A stretch of 64,000 nucleotides of DNA from Candidatus Limnocylindrales bacterium (GTDB lineage Bacteria; Moduliflexota; Moduliflexia; Moduliflexales; JAUQPW01): contig DATMBG010000051.1 in NCBI GenBank assembly GCA_035559535.1, positions 456,767 through 520,766 of the forward strand, in the 5' to 3' direction. Of the stretch, positions 43,092 through 52,030 are shown piece after piece. Made by a program: the position numbers and the translations under genes. Each line of letters opens with the position of its first letter. Within the stretch, counting starts at the first letter, position 1. The notes under the pieces are model-generated. The model saw only the letters and a program-made list of their open reading frames with translations, was not told the DNA's origin and made no database searches.

Positions 43092-43859
43092 ATGCCAAGA
43101 ACCTTAAAAATGACCGGCTTCTTTATTCTGCTCCTTCTGGTCTGGGAATGGGTCTACAGAATGCACATTTATTCTCCGGTTCTTTTTCCTTCTCCTATAG
43201 AGGTGGGACGATATATCGTCGAAGGGTTTAAGGACCATTCCCTCCTGGAGGGAATTTATATTACTCTACGTCGATTGCTACTGGGTTACTCAATCTCTGT
43301 GGCAATAGGAATTCCCCTGGGCCTACTGCTGGCACAATCTCCTCTTCTCCAAGATACCCTGGGAGCTTTAACCCTGGGATTACAAAATCTGCCCAGTATT
43401 TGCTGGACTCCTCTGGCCATTTTGTGGATCGGACAAAATGAAACGGCGATTCTGTTCATTGTGGTTATGGGAGCCCTGGGTTCAATTATTATTTCCACTC
43501 AAGCGGGAGTTCAAAGTGTTTCCCCTATTTATGTACGGGCCGCAAGAACCATGGGATCCCGAGGATTACACACCTATTTAAAGGTCAGCATTCCGGCCTC
43601 TCTTCCGGCCATTGTAACGGGTATGAAAATGGGATGGTCTTTTGCCTGGAGGTCTTTGATGGCCGGAGAAATGATTCTCTTCACCATCGGAGTTTCTGGC
43701 CTGGGTCATATCCTCCACATGGGACGTGAACTACTGGATATGCCCCGGGTGATAGGGGTTATGCTCATTATCATTGCCATTGGGTTAATAACCGATAAGG
43801 CCCTTTTTGGCCGCTGGGAAGCCCATATCCATGAGCGATGGGGAACTTCAAAGGCTTGA
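43092..43859 (+). CDS. ABC transporter permease, NrtB/SsuC/TauC family
   Basis: A 255-residue inner-membrane permease with about six helices. LLLGYSISVAIGIPLGLLLAQ, LQNLPSICWTPLAILWIG and the EAA-type loop RAARTMGSRGLHTYLKVSIPASLP followed by GMKMGWSFAWRSLMAGE are diagnostic. It is the last gene of the ANTAR-controlled operon. The 426 bases that follow contain no gene. Confidence 0.9.
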   Translation: MPRTLKMTGFFILLLLVWEWVYRMHIYSPVLFPSPIEVGRYIVEGFKDHSLLEGIYITLRRLLLGYSISVAIGIPLGLLLAQSPLLQDTLGALTLGLQNLPSICWTPLAILWIGQNETAILFIVVMGALGSIIISTQAGVQSVSPIYVRAARTMGSRGLHTYLKVSIPASLPAIVTGMKMGWSFAWRSLMAGEMILFTIGVSGLGHILHMGRELLDMPRVIGVMLIIIAIGLITDKALFGRWEAHIHERWGTSKA

Positions 43860-44285
43860 GGCAGCCAACAGAAAGACCACCCAGTGAAAAAAAGATCTTT
43901 GTAAAAACTTCCCTCCGGTCTGATTGAATAAGAGCGTGCATACCGGAGCGGAGTTTTCCTGTCGATTTTTAACGGTCCAGGGAACAGAAGTTCTTTGGTC
44001 ATCCGCCGGTTATTCTAGCCTATCCTTCCGTCTTTATGGGACTTTCCTTTACTTTCCAGGTCCGGGTGGCTGACTTTTTCATTATGTTTTTCTATTCATA
44101 ATAAAAAATTTTCTAAAAAAATTTGTCAATTCTTTCTTAAAGGTATTAATTATTATCTAGTTACCATCCGGTAATGGGTTTTAATCTAAGGCTGGGATTA
44201 ACACCAGGAAGTTTTCCGGTATTTAGCCCGGCAGTCAATATGCTTTATAAAACATATTAAATTTTCCCTATAGGAGTCCCCAACG
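43860..44285. other. Intergenic region ahead of the molybdenum genes
   Basis: Strongly AT-rich from 44080 to 44160. It ends with an inverted repeat at 44237-44258, listed separately. No gene seen. Confidence 0.45.
44237..44258 (+). promoter_or_regulatory. Inverted repeat, candidate ModE-type operator
   Basis: AATATG (44237-44242) and CATATT (44253-44258) surround CTTTATAAAA, giving a two-fold symmetric AT-rich site 28 bases before mop. ModE sites are AT-rich inverted repeats of similar size. The ModE-type HTH gene is two genes downstream. It is only a candidate, since the match to the E. coli consensus is loose. Confidence 0.35.
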
Positions 44286-44495
44286 ATGCAAATCAGTGCC
44301 CGGAATGTCTTAAAAGGCAAAGTAAAAAGTATCACCCACGGCTTGGTAAATTCAGAGGTTATTGTTGAGTTACCCGGTGGAACCGAAATCGTTTCGGTAA
44401 TCACCAAAACCTCAGCCGAAAAGTTAGGTTTAACCGAAGGCAAAGAAATCTATGTGGTTATTAAAGCAACCCATGTCATGATTGCCACAGACTGA
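44286..44495 (+). CDS. mop: Molybdopterin/molybdate-binding protein (molbindin)
   Basis: A 69-residue single Mop/TOBE domain: ISARNVLKGKVKSITHGLVNSEVIVELPGG, then IVSVITKTSAEKLGL, then KEIYVVIKATHVMIA. Molbindins assemble into hexamers that store or buffer molybdate or tungstate in the cytoplasm. AGGAG stands about nine bases before the ATG. It is the first gene of a molybdate locus (mop, HTH-TupA fusion, modA, modB, modC). Confidence 0.93.
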   Translation: MQISARNVLKGKVKSITHGLVNSEVIVELPGGTEIVSVITKTSAEKLGLTEGKEIYVVIKATHVMIATD

Positions 44496-44529
44496 ATAAG
44501 ATATTGCCTGAAGGGAAGTAACACCGGTT

Positions 44530-45606
44530 ATGGATGCCAGATCCGAGGTCTGGATTGAAGTACAGGGTAAAGTCATTTTAAATAACAAAATGGCCAGGCT
44601 CCTAAAGGCCATTGATGAATCCGGTTCCTTAAGAAGGGCGGTAGATACCTGTGGACTATCCTATCGAAATGCCTGGGGGCTCTTACGTGAGATGGAAGCA
44701 GCCTCGGGAATTAAATTTGTACACATGCGGGTAGGTGGGAGGGGAGGGACCCATTGTTTTCTTACCCAGCAAGGGAAGGAGTGGCTTTCTAGGTATTTGA
44801 CCTTCCAAAGAAACGTAGAGAATTTCATTCGGGACGAGTTTGATAAAACCTTCAAATGTTTACGACTGGCCACCACCAGTTGTTCTGTCAGTTCCGGATT
44901 ATTAACGGCTTTGCTTCCCCCCTTTGAGAAACGATTTAATATCAAAGTGGATGTATTTCCCGTCGGCACAAGAAAAGCCTTAGAGTTAGCTTCCTTAGGA
45001 CAGGTAGACGCCATTTTGGTTCATACCCGGAAATTAGAGGAACACTCCGTTCCTCTGGACTATGGAGTCAATCGACGGGATATCCTGTATAGACAGTTTG
45101 TTTTAGTAGGACCGACCCAGGATCCGGCTCAAGTCCGGCAGGCCCGAACTGCTGTAGAAGCCTTCAAACGTATAGCCGACAAACAGGTCCCCTTCCTCTC
45201 CCGGGGAGATAACTCCGGTACTTACCTCAAGGAGAAAGAAATCTGGGCCTTAGCCCACATAAACCCTCAAGGGGACTGGTATATAAAAACAGGAAAACAG
45301 CTCTCGGAGATCCTTGAGCTTGCTCAGGAGCGAAGGGCTTACCTCCTTGCAGAGCGAAACAAATTCCTGGCTTTGAAAGAATTGTCTGATCTGGACCTCC
45401 TCTTTGAAGGAGATCCCATCCTTTACAATCTCTACAGTATCATGGCCATTGACCCTGTCAAACACCCTCAGGTCAATTACGTAATGGCCATGACTTTGAT
45501 CGGCTGGTTGACTTCTCAAGAACAAAAAACTATTCAACAATTCAAGAATGAAGGATCCCGGCAATTTCTATTCCACCCGGTGCTTCTCTCTGAAGTAAAG
45601 AGTTAG
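44530..45606 (+). CDS. ModE-type HTH fused to TupA-like substrate-binding domain
   Basis: A 358-residue fusion. Residues 1-105 are a ModE-type winged helix (LLKAIDESGSLRRAVDTCGLSYRNAWGLLREME, then HMRVGGRGGTHCFLTQQG). Residues 110-350 are a periplasmic-binding-protein fold most like tungstate-binding TupA (LATTSCSVSSGLLTALLPPF, VDVFPVGTRKALELASLG, DAILVHTRKLEE, PFLSRGDNSGTYLKEKEIW). There is no signal peptide, so the binding fold is cytoplasmic and acts as the sensor. Classical ModE instead senses molybdate with Mop domains. The likely role is oxyanion-dependent control of this operon. Molybdate or tungstate cannot be told apart by sequence. Confidence 0.85.
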   Translation: MDARSEVWIEVQGKVILNNKMARLLKAIDESGSLRRAVDTCGLSYRNAWGLLREMEAASGIKFVHMRVGGRGGTHCFLTQQGKEWLSRYLTFQRNVENFIRDEFDKTFKCLRLATTSCSVSSGLLTALLPPFEKRFNIKVDVFPVGTRKALELASLGQVDAILVHTRKLEEHSVPLDYGVNRRDILYRQFVLVGPTQDPAQVRQARTAVEAFKRIADKQVPFLSRGDNSGTYLKEKEIWALAHINPQGDWYIKTGKQLSEILELAQERRAYLLAERNKFLALKELSDLDLLFEGDPILYNLYSIMAIDPVKHPQVNYVMAMTLIGWLTSQEQKTIQQFKNEGSRQFLFHPVLLSEVKS

Positions 45607-45631
45607 ACGAAGGATAAAGAAAGGAGCAGAT

Positions 45632-46408
45632 ATGAAAAAACTAAATGTCTTCCTGGGTTTTCTAATTAGTCTCATCATCTTGAGTAATGTTTTTGGAACC
45701 GTCAGCCTGGCTCAAGACAAAATAACCGTTTACGTGGCCGCCAGCCTCACCAATGCCCTTAAAGAGCTTGCAACCCTCTATGAACAGAGGATGGGAGTAA
45801 AAATTCAGACTTCCTTTGCCTCGTCATCTGTCTTAGCCAAACAGATTGAAGCCGGAGCTCCCGCAGACATTTTCATATCCGCCGATCTTGAGTGGATGGA
45901 TTATTTAGAGGGAAAAAACAAAATCGAACCGAAGAGCCGCCGGAATTTGTTGAGTAATTCCCTTGTAGTGATTGCTCCTAAGGGTAAAGCCTTTGCCCTT
46001 AAAATGGAAAAGGGTTTTAACTTCGCTGAAGCTTTTCACGGTAAATTGGCCATGGGAGATCCGGATCATGTACCGGCCGGGAAGTATGGAAAAGAAGCGC
46101 TGATTTATATGGGATGGTGGGACGCCCTTACTCCAAGGATCGTAAGGGGGGAAAATGTTCGTGCAGCTTTAGCCTTTGTAGAGCGCGGAGAAGCTGATGC
46201 AGGGATTGTGTATGCAACCGATGCTAAACAGTCTGATAAAGTCGAAGTCCTGGGAACTTTTCCCGAGGAGAGCCATAAACCGATTACCTATCCTGCCGCA
46301 TTGATACAGGGTGCCGGAAGCTCGGCTAAAGCGTTTTTAGATTTTCTTTCCTCCGAACAGGCCGGAAATATTTTTACCAAATACGGTTTTATCGTCTTAA
46401 AACATTAG
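45632..46408 (+). CDS. modA: Molybdate-binding periplasmic protein
   Basis: A 258-residue protein. Signal peptide about 1-28 (ending SLAQD). VYVAASLTNALKELATLYE, TSFASSSVLAKQIEAGAPADIFISAD and MGDPDHVPAGKYGKEAL are ModA pocket motifs. It is followed by modB after 116 bases and preceded by the HTH-TupA fusion by 25 bases with AAGGAG. Confidence 0.94.
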   Translation: MKKLNVFLGFLISLIILSNVFGTVSLAQDKITVYVAASLTNALKELATLYEQRMGVKIQTSFASSSVLAKQIEAGAPADIFISADLEWMDYLEGKNKIEPKSRRNLLSNSLVVIAPKGKAFALKMEKGFNFAEAFHGKLAMGDPDHVPAGKYGKEALIYMGWWDALTPRIVRGENVRAALAFVERGEADAGIVYATDAKQSDKVEVLGTFPEESHKPITYPAALIQGAGSSAKAFLDFLSSEQAGNIFTKYGFIVLKH

Positions 46409-46524
46409 ACCCTCGCAGGCAGGCAGATGAGAAGTAACCATAAAAACAAAATAAAGATTAAGGATCCTTCCCCTACCAGAGGTGAGAAGCCTTTTCAGGT
46501 TGTTAGGGTGAATTTTTGTAGACA

Positions 46525-47238
46525 TTGACGGATATGAATTTCTCCTTGTTTCCACTCACACCTGAAGAAGTCTCTGCGATTTGGCTTTCTATTAAAGTAG
46601 GGTTCTGGTGTGCAGGGATCACTTCCATTCCGGGCGTGATCTGCGGTTGGCTTTTGGCTAAAAAGAATTTTTTCGGAAAATCCCTGCTGGACGGATTTTT
46701 TCATTTATCCTTGGTTCTCCCTCCCGTTGTAGTGGGATATCTTTTGCTTTTAACCTTCGGCAATCAAGGGTTTTTAGGTAAATGGCTTCGAGAAATGCTG
46801 GGTATTTCCATTGCTTTTACCTGGAAGGGAGCCGTATTAGCTTCCGCGGTTATGGGATTTCCTCTTATGGTTCGCTCGGTCCGCCTCTCTATGGAACTGG
46901 TGGAACCAAAGCTAGAAGAAGCTGCCCGTACCCTCGGAGCCGGACCTTTATGGGTTTTTTTTACCGTCACCCTACCCCTTGCGTTTCCAGGAATCCTGGT
47001 CGGTCTGATTCTCTCTTTTGCTCGAAGTTTGGGAGAATTTGGGGCTACCATTACCTTTGTATCCAACATTGTAGGAGAAACGCAGACGCTACCTTTAGCC
47101 ATCTATACCTATACCCAAACCCCCCAGGGGGATAAGCCTGCCCTTCGTCTGGTGATCTTGTCCCTGACTCTGGCCTTCATGGCTTTGATGACCAGTGAAA
47201 TACTGGCCAAAAGGGTTGAAAAATTACTGGGAAGGTAG
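46525..47238 (+). CDS. modB: Molybdate ABC transporter permease
   Basis: A 237-residue inner-membrane permease of five or six helices. SIKVGFWCAGITSIPGVICGWLLA at the start, LVLPPVVVGYLLL, and the EAA loop EEAARTLGAGPLWVFFTVTLPLAFPGI before SFARSLGEFGATITFVSNI are those of ModB. It lies 13 bases before modC. Confidence 0.93.
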   Translation: MTDMNFSLFPLTPEEVSAIWLSIKVGFWCAGITSIPGVICGWLLAKKNFFGKSLLDGFFHLSLVLPPVVVGYLLLLTFGNQGFLGKWLREMLGISIAFTWKGAVLASAVMGFPLMVRSVRLSMELVEPKLEEAARTLGAGPLWVFFTVTLPLAFPGILVGLILSFARSLGEFGATITFVSNIVGETQTLPLAIYTYTQTPQGDKPALRLVILSLTLAFMALMTSEILAKRVEKLLGR

Positions 47239-47251
47239 AAGACAGGATAAC

Positions 47252-48346
47252 TTGTTAGATTTAGACATCCAATTAAGCCGCGGTAGTTTCAGTTTGGAGG
47301 CAAGCTTGAGACTCCATGAACCCATCACGGGCGTTTTTGGACCCTCGGGTTCCGGCAAGAGTACGCTCCTCCATGTCATTGCAGGTCTTATCACTCCTCA
47401 AGCGGGTAAAATCAAACTGGGAGAGATCCTGCTCTATGATACAGAAAAGAAAATTAACCTGCCGCCCCATAAACGAAGAATCGGATATGTATTTCAGGAT
47501 GGTCAACTTTTTCCCCATCTTTCTGTAAAAAACAATCTCCTCTATGGTTATTGTCTTGTTCCTCGAAACCAAAGACGTTTTAAACTTGATCAAATCGTAA
47601 ATTTGCTGGAAATTCAATCCCTACTTTCTCGCTATCCCCGAAACCTCTCTGGGGGCGAGAAGCAAAGGGTTGCTCTAGGCCGAGCCCTTTTAACGTCTCC
47701 CAGGCTCCTGTTATTGGACGAACCTCTGGCTTCTCTAGATGAAGGCCTTAAGAGGCAGATTCTGCCTTTTTTGAAAAGAATTGCCATTGAAACCCATATC
47801 CCCATGATTTATGTGAGCCATGCCATCGGCGAAATTCTCCAGTTAACCGATCAAATGGTCGTAATTAAGAATGGACGAATTCTTGGTCAGGGTTCTTTTC
47901 TGAAAGTTATGAAAGATGAAAAAATCCTGGAACTGGCTAAATTATCCGGGCTGGAGAATGTCATACCCGTAGAGGTGGTAGGACACGAGCGGGAGTTGGG
48001 ACTCACCTTGGCAAAGCTCCACCATCAAACCTTGAATCTACCCTTCTCCTCTATTCCAGAGGGAGAAAGAACCTTTGTATCGGTTCGACCAGAAGATATT
48101 GCCCTGGCTATTCAGCCTGTGACAGGCACTTCCATTCAAAATCAGCTTGAAGGAGAGATTCTCGGAATGACGGATGTGGGCAACCGGATATTGGTGGAGG
48201 TAGATATCGGCGTCGTGGTACTGGCAGAATTAACCATTAAAGCCTTCCATGATCTTAATCTAAAAGAAGGTATGCCCGTTTACTGCTTAATTAAAACCCA
48301 TGCCTTTACTTACCTGGGAAAACCCTTGAATAGAGAGGTTTCTTAA
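47252..48346 (+). CDS. modC: Molybdate ABC transporter ATP-binding protein
   Basis: A 364-residue ATPase with Walker A GPSGSGKST, signature LSGGEKQRVALGRALL, Walker B LLLDEPLASLD, and a C-terminal Mop/TOBE domain (about 295-360, IQNQLEGEILGMTDVGNRILVEVDIG). I chose TTG at 47252, preceded by AGGA and giving MLDLDIQLSRGSF, which matches ModC N-termini. An ATG at 47195 inside modB would add 19 residues unlike the family. Its last four bases overlap the end of the opposing siroheme gene. Confidence 0.92.
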   Translation: MLDLDIQLSRGSFSLEASLRLHEPITGVFGPSGSGKSTLLHVIAGLITPQAGKIKLGEILLYDTEKKINLPPHKRRIGYVFQDGQLFPHLSVKNNLLYGYCLVPRNQRRFKLDQIVNLLEIQSLLSRYPRNLSGGEKQRVALGRALLTSPRLLLLDEPLASLDEGLKRQILPFLKRIAIETHIPMIYVSHAIGEILQLTDQMVVIKNGRILGQGSFLKVMKDEKILELAKLSGLENVIPVEVVGHERELGLTLAKLHHQTLNLPFSSIPEGERTFVSVRPEDIALAIQPVTGTSIQNQLEGEILGMTDVGNRILVEVDIGVVVLAELTIKAFHDLNLKEGMPVYCLIKTHAFTYLGKPLNREVS

Positions 48347-48987
48347 TTCTGTAATCCCAGCTTCTCCAGGATAGTTAACTTTTTCTCCTGAACAGATTTC
48401 AGTTCCCCTTTTTTGAGAAGATCTAAAATATCCCAATCTAAAATTTGATGAACAAGCGTTCTTCTCAGAAAGGGGTCTTTAACCTGCCGGTGTATGTTTT
48501 CCCTTAATTCTCCCAGGATTTTCAGAAAGGGTTCGTACTCCTCCCCAAATTCCCTTTCCAGTTTTTCTCGAATTTTTTTAGCCAACGCCGGACTCTTGCC
48601 ACTGGTAGAAATACTCAACAACAGATCACCTCGCTTAACCAAAGCCGGAACAATAAAGTTACAATATCTGGGACAATCCACTACATTAACCAGGATGTTT
48701 CTTCTCGAAGCATCCCGATAAACCCGGGCATTAACCTCAGGTCGGTTTGTAGCGGCTATGACGAGGAACGCCTGGTCCAGATCTTTCTCGTCATATTTTT
48801 TGGGTAGATACGTGACCTTTTTCTGATCAATTAAATCTTTCAATCCTGCGGTCACTTCGGGACTGATGACCATTACCGAGGCTTCACAGGCTAACAAAGA
48901 ATTGACTTTCTGCTCGGCTATCTCTCCTCCGCCTATAACCAGGCATTTTCGGCCTTTTAATTCGAGGCAAATGGGATAATAAGACAC
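48343..48987 (-). CDS. Precorrin-2 dehydrogenase / sirohydrochlorin ferrochelatase (Met8p/CysG N-domain type)
   Basis: A 214-residue enzyme completing siroheme from precorrin-2. YPICLELKGRKCLVIGGGEIAEQKV is the NAD-binding start; VNVVDCPRYCNFIVPALVKRGDLLLSISTSGKSPALAKKIRE is the siroheme-synthase core with the catalytic aspartate. The GTG at 48987 gives the usual family N-terminus; an ATG at 49044 adds 19 atypical residues. Siroheme is the cofactor of the sulfite/nitrite reductase encoded in the same cluster at 50414-52030. Uroporphyrinogen methyltransferase is not in the window. Confidence 0.9.
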   Translation of the reverse strand: MSYYPICLELKGRKCLVIGGGEIAEQKVNSLLACEASVMVISPEVTAGLKDLIDQKKVTYLPKKYDEKDLDQAFLVIAATNRPEVNARVYRDASRRNILVNVVDCPRYCNFIVPALVKRGDLLLSISTSGKSPALAKKIREKLEREFGEEYEPFLKILGELRENIHRQVKDPFLRRTLVHQILDWDILDLLKKGELKSVQEKKLTILEKLGLQN

Positions 48988-49070
48988 CGCAATCCATAAG
49001 GAGTAGGCCCTAGACCATGGGAAGTAAAACCGGCTACCTCCCATGTACGGTCATAGTCTACGGCCCATCC

Positions 49071-49520
49071 TTAAATACCTACCTCAATATTTTCTATCCT
49101 GGCCCCATCTGCATCGATACCCAAGATGATATGACAAAGGTGGGTATCGATGGTCAGGCGATAGGCTCCTGGATTTTTAAGGGAGAAAGAAATATTTCGG
49201 ATTAATTGATCCTTTAGGGTGGTCAGCGACCGATTGGTTTCTTTGATCAAACTCAGGATCCTGGAGCCTCTTAAAGTTTTGTGATAAATTCGTAGAAAAA
49301 CTTGCTCATCTTCACGATCGTAAACCTTCCCGATTCTACCTGTTTCAAAACCTATTTCCAGGAGTCTTTCCACATAGCCCATGAGTTCTTCCGGAACTTC
49401 TCCCTTTTCAAGGGATTCCAGGAGTGAAATATATTTATTACGGGTTTCTCCCTGAAGCTGCCCAGTAAGGGCTTTTATTTCCCGTATAAGGAGTTCTTTT
49501 TCTTGAAGATCTATTTCCAT
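49071..49520 (-). CDS. Hypothetical protein in the sulfur assimilation cluster
   Basis: A 149-residue protein that I do not recognise. The N-terminal 60 residues are a charged helical region (QEKELLIREIKALTGQLQGETRNKYISLLESLEKG). The middle and end are mixed alpha/beta (VERLLEIGFETGRIGKVYDREDEQVFLRIYHKT, then TIDTHLCHIILGIDADGARIENIEVGI). No signal peptide, membrane segment or metal motif. It lies between cysH and the siroheme gene on the same strand, with an imperfect hairpin (49548-49602) before it. Co-expression with sulfite/nitrite reduction is likely. Its function may be regulatory or in enzyme assembly, but nothing in the sequence shows which. Confidence 0.65.
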   Translation of the reverse strand: MEIDLQEKELLIREIKALTGQLQGETRNKYISLLESLEKGEVPEELMGYVERLLEIGFETGRIGKVYDREDEQVFLRIYHKTLRGSRILSLIKETNRSLTTLKDQLIRNISFSLKNPGAYRLTIDTHLCHIILGIDADGARIENIEVGI

Positions 49521-49547
49521 TTAAAAAGTTTTCAGGTATCCATCCTT

Positions 49548-49602
49548 AAAGGGCTTAAAGTGAGCTAGAGTTGGAGAAAACTCTAGCCATTCTAAGCCCT
49601 TT
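49548..49602. other. Long intercistronic hairpin after cysH
   Basis: AAAGGGCTTA (49548-49557) faces TAAGCCCTTT (49593-49602), and GCTAGAGTT faces AACTCTAGC inside it, with a small mismatched part between. The stem totals about 20 pairs. No T-run follows on either strand, so it is more likely an mRNA stabiliser or processing site than a terminator. Confidence 0.6.
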
Positions 49603-49605
49603 CCT

Positions 49606-50412
49606 TCATCCTTCCTCTTCTTTCAATAAAGCTTCCAGTTCGTGCTCAAATCCGCCTGTGAGAAGGCTGCAATGCATACCACACTCCTTAGGTGCATTAA
49701 TTTCCCACCACCAGCGGCCTGCCCGGGGATTCTCGCCGGGTTTAACAGGACGCGTGCAGGGATAGCAACCGATACTGGTATAACCTTTATCGTAAAGTCT
49801 GTTGTAGGGAACCCGATGAGTTCTGATATAATCCCAAACCTCTTCCTCCGTCCAATCGGCCAGAGGATTAACCTTCACCACACCCCCGTGATCGTGATCC
49901 AGCTCGATTTTCCGAATATTGGTTCGGGAGGCCCATTGATCTCTTCTCAATCCGGTTATCCAGGCGTCCAACCCAGTTAAAGCCCGAAGTAAGGGGCGCA
50001 CCTTTCGAACTTCGCAGCACATCAATCGGAGTTTAACACTTCGGTAAAAGAGGTTGACTCCATGTTTTTTGACCAACTTCTCCACCTCGTGGGTATTGGG
50101 ATAGTAGACCTCTATGTTGATTCCATATTGCCCCCTTACTTCCTCCATGAGTTCGTAAGTCTCCTCTGGAAGTCGACCGGTATCCAGGGTGATGACCCGT
50201 ACCTCGGGATTGATTCGCCAGGCCATATCCAGAAGAACCATCCCATCTATTTGAAAACTGGTAATCAACGCCAATCTCGGATGAAACTCTTGGAAAGCCC
50301 ATCGGATGACTTCTGTTGGTTCCTGGTCGTCGAACTGAACGGCCAGTTCTCCGACTTCTAAGTCGTCTAACTTTCGTCGAGGTTCTGATTGTAATAAGTT
50401 GGTCGTTTCCAA
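49606..50412 (-). CDS. cysH: Adenylyl-sulfate (APS) reductase, iron-sulfur type
   Basis: A 268-residue cytoplasmic enzyme reducing activated sulfate to sulfite. ITSFQIDGMVLLDMA is the nucleotide-binding start. Cysteines C132-C133 (LMCCEVRKV) and C216/C219 (IGCYPCTRP) are the [4Fe-4S] ligands found in APS-using enzymes and absent from PAPS reductases. The redox-active C-terminal cysteine is in KECGMHC (C244). It starts one base after the stop of the siroheme reductase, so the two are coupled. ATP sulfurylase is not seen. Confidence 0.93.
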   Translation of the reverse strand: METTNLLQSEPRRKLDDLEVGELAVQFDDQEPTEVIRWAFQEFHPRLALITSFQIDGMVLLDMAWRINPEVRVITLDTGRLPEETYELMEEVRGQYGINIEVYYPNTHEVEKLVKKHGVNLFYRSVKLRLMCCEVRKVRPLLRALTGLDAWITGLRRDQWASRTNIRKIELDHDHGGVVKVNPLADWTEEEVWDYIRTHRVPYNRLYDKGYTSIGCYPCTRPVKPGENPRAGRWWWEINAPKECGMHCSLLTGGFEHELEALLKEEEG

Positions 50413-50413
50413 T

Positions 50414-52030
50414 TTATTTTCCCTCCATTAAATTTTTAAGTTGTTCGTCCTGATGTTTGAGACAAAATTCTTGAAAACTTATAGCCTCCTTTTCTTTCCG
50501 GTAAGCCTGATAAGCCCGGATCAACCTCTCCAGGTAGTATTTAACTTGATCTGCCGGTACTCTTCGTCCTATGGCCTTGCCGATAAGGGGCTTATTTCCC
50601 AATCCACCTCCCAGGAAGATATCATAAGCTTCTATTTTTTCTCCTTCAGGAGATCGGGCCGTGGTCCCTTGAAGACCGATATCTCCCACCCAGTGGGCCC
50701 CACAGGCATGGGGACACCCGTCCAGGTAAATCCGAAGATCGTCGACTCCTTCCCCCATGGCATTCTCCAGATGGGAAATGATCTCGGCAAGTCTTCCCTT
50801 TGTTTCGGTGACGGCAAAGTTACAATGAGGTTGTCCGGTACAGGCAATTCCGGGTCCCCGGAGCCGACTGACTTTGAGTGTAAAACCTATTGCTTCCATT
50901 CTTTCAAGAACCTGGGTTAGTCGGGATTCGGGAATATAGGTGATAATAAAATTCTGCTCTCGGGTTAGACGAATATCCTTTCCCTCCTGGGCAACAAGCT
51001 CTGCTATCTGAATCATCTGCTCACTGCTAAGGCGTCCTGTGAACACCGGAAACCCCAGGTAGTAGAATCCCCTTTGTTTCTGTTCACAAATACCCAGGTG
51101 GGAAGTTCGACCAACAGATTGCTCCAGCAGAGGTAGTTCCGGGAAATCTTCCAGCTTCCTTCCTAACTTGTTCTCAATGAGGTTTCGAAAAGCTTCCGGA
51201 CCGTAATCATCGACCATGAACTTCAGGCGTGCCTTGATAAAAGATCGGCGATAGGTCAGGTCATCTTTCCAGACATCCAGAATGGCCCGAATCACAGGTA
51301 AAGTATCTGCCATGGAAACGAAAACCCCCAACGGTTTTGCAATCCTTGGTACTGTTGAGAGACCTCCTCCGACCCAAACTGTAAAGCCCAGTTGCTCCTG
51401 ACCTGCTACCATCCTTTTAACCCCTACAAAGGCCTGGCAGTGAATCTCTGGGGCATTACATCGATAGGCACAGGCGGAAAGTGTTATTTTATGTTTCCTG
51501 GGAAGATCTGAATATTCTGGATTCCCATCCAGGAATCGGGCAATTTCCCTTACAAGGGGCGATGCATCGAACAATTCCTGCCTATCCAATCCGGCTACCG
51601 GACACCCGGTTATATTTCTTACCACATCCCCACAGGCTCCCACCGTGGATAAACCTGCTTCCTGAAGGATTTGGAAGATCTCCGGCAAGGTTTCCAGTCG
51701 AATCCAGTGAAGTTGAATATCCTGTCGGGTCGTAATTTCTCCATAGCCCTTACCAAATTTCCTGGAAATCTCTCCGATGGTTCTTAATTTTTGAGGGGTC
51801 AAAATGCCGTTAGGGATCTTAATACGCATCATGAAAGTACCCATTTTAGGTTTGTCATGATACAACCCGTACCATTGAAGACGAACCATATCTTCCTCGG
51901 GAATATCCTCGTAGCCTTTCTGGATCAGTTCAGGAAGTTCGTGGATAATCTCCAACGGCATTTTCTCCTTCTTCAACCGTTCTCGAGGATTCTTTTTGAT
52001 GATTTGATCATACGTCCCTATTTCACCCAT
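50414..52030 (-). CDS. Siroheme-[4Fe-4S] sulfite/nitrite reductase, ferredoxin type
   Basis: A 538-residue enzyme of the NirA/Sir family. Two repeated ferrite-like domains are visible: GYGEITTRQDIQLHWI and KDIRLTREQNFIITYI, with siroheme contacts around GACGDVVRNITGCP. The cluster ligands are C397 and C403 (ACTGQPHC) and C439 and C443 (GCPHACG). ACTGxxxC plus CPxxCG is closer to nitrite reductase (NirA) spelling. The direct coupling to an APS reductase and siroheme synthesis points to sulfite. I cannot decide from sequence; a dual role is conceivable. Confidence 0.88.
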   Translation of the reverse strand: MGEIGTYDQIIKKNPRERLKKEKMPLEIIHELPELIQKGYEDIPEEDMVRLQWYGLYHDKPKMGTFMMRIKIPNGILTPQKLRTIGEISRKFGKGYGEITTRQDIQLHWIRLETLPEIFQILQEAGLSTVGACGDVVRNITGCPVAGLDRQELFDASPLVREIARFLDGNPEYSDLPRKHKITLSACAYRCNAPEIHCQAFVGVKRMVAGQEQLGFTVWVGGGLSTVPRIAKPLGVFVSMADTLPVIRAILDVWKDDLTYRRSFIKARLKFMVDDYGPEAFRNLIENKLGRKLEDFPELPLLEQSVGRTSHLGICEQKQRGFYYLGFPVFTGRLSSEQMIQIAELVAQEGKDIRLTREQNFIITYIPESRLTQVLERMEAIGFTLKVSRLRGPGIACTGQPHCNFAVTETKGRLAEIISHLENAMGEGVDDLRIYLDGCPHACGAHWVGDIGLQGTTARSPEGEKIEAYDIFLGGGLGNKPLIGKAIGRRVPADQVKYYLERLIRAYQAYRKEKEAISFQEFCLKHQDEQLKNLMEGK

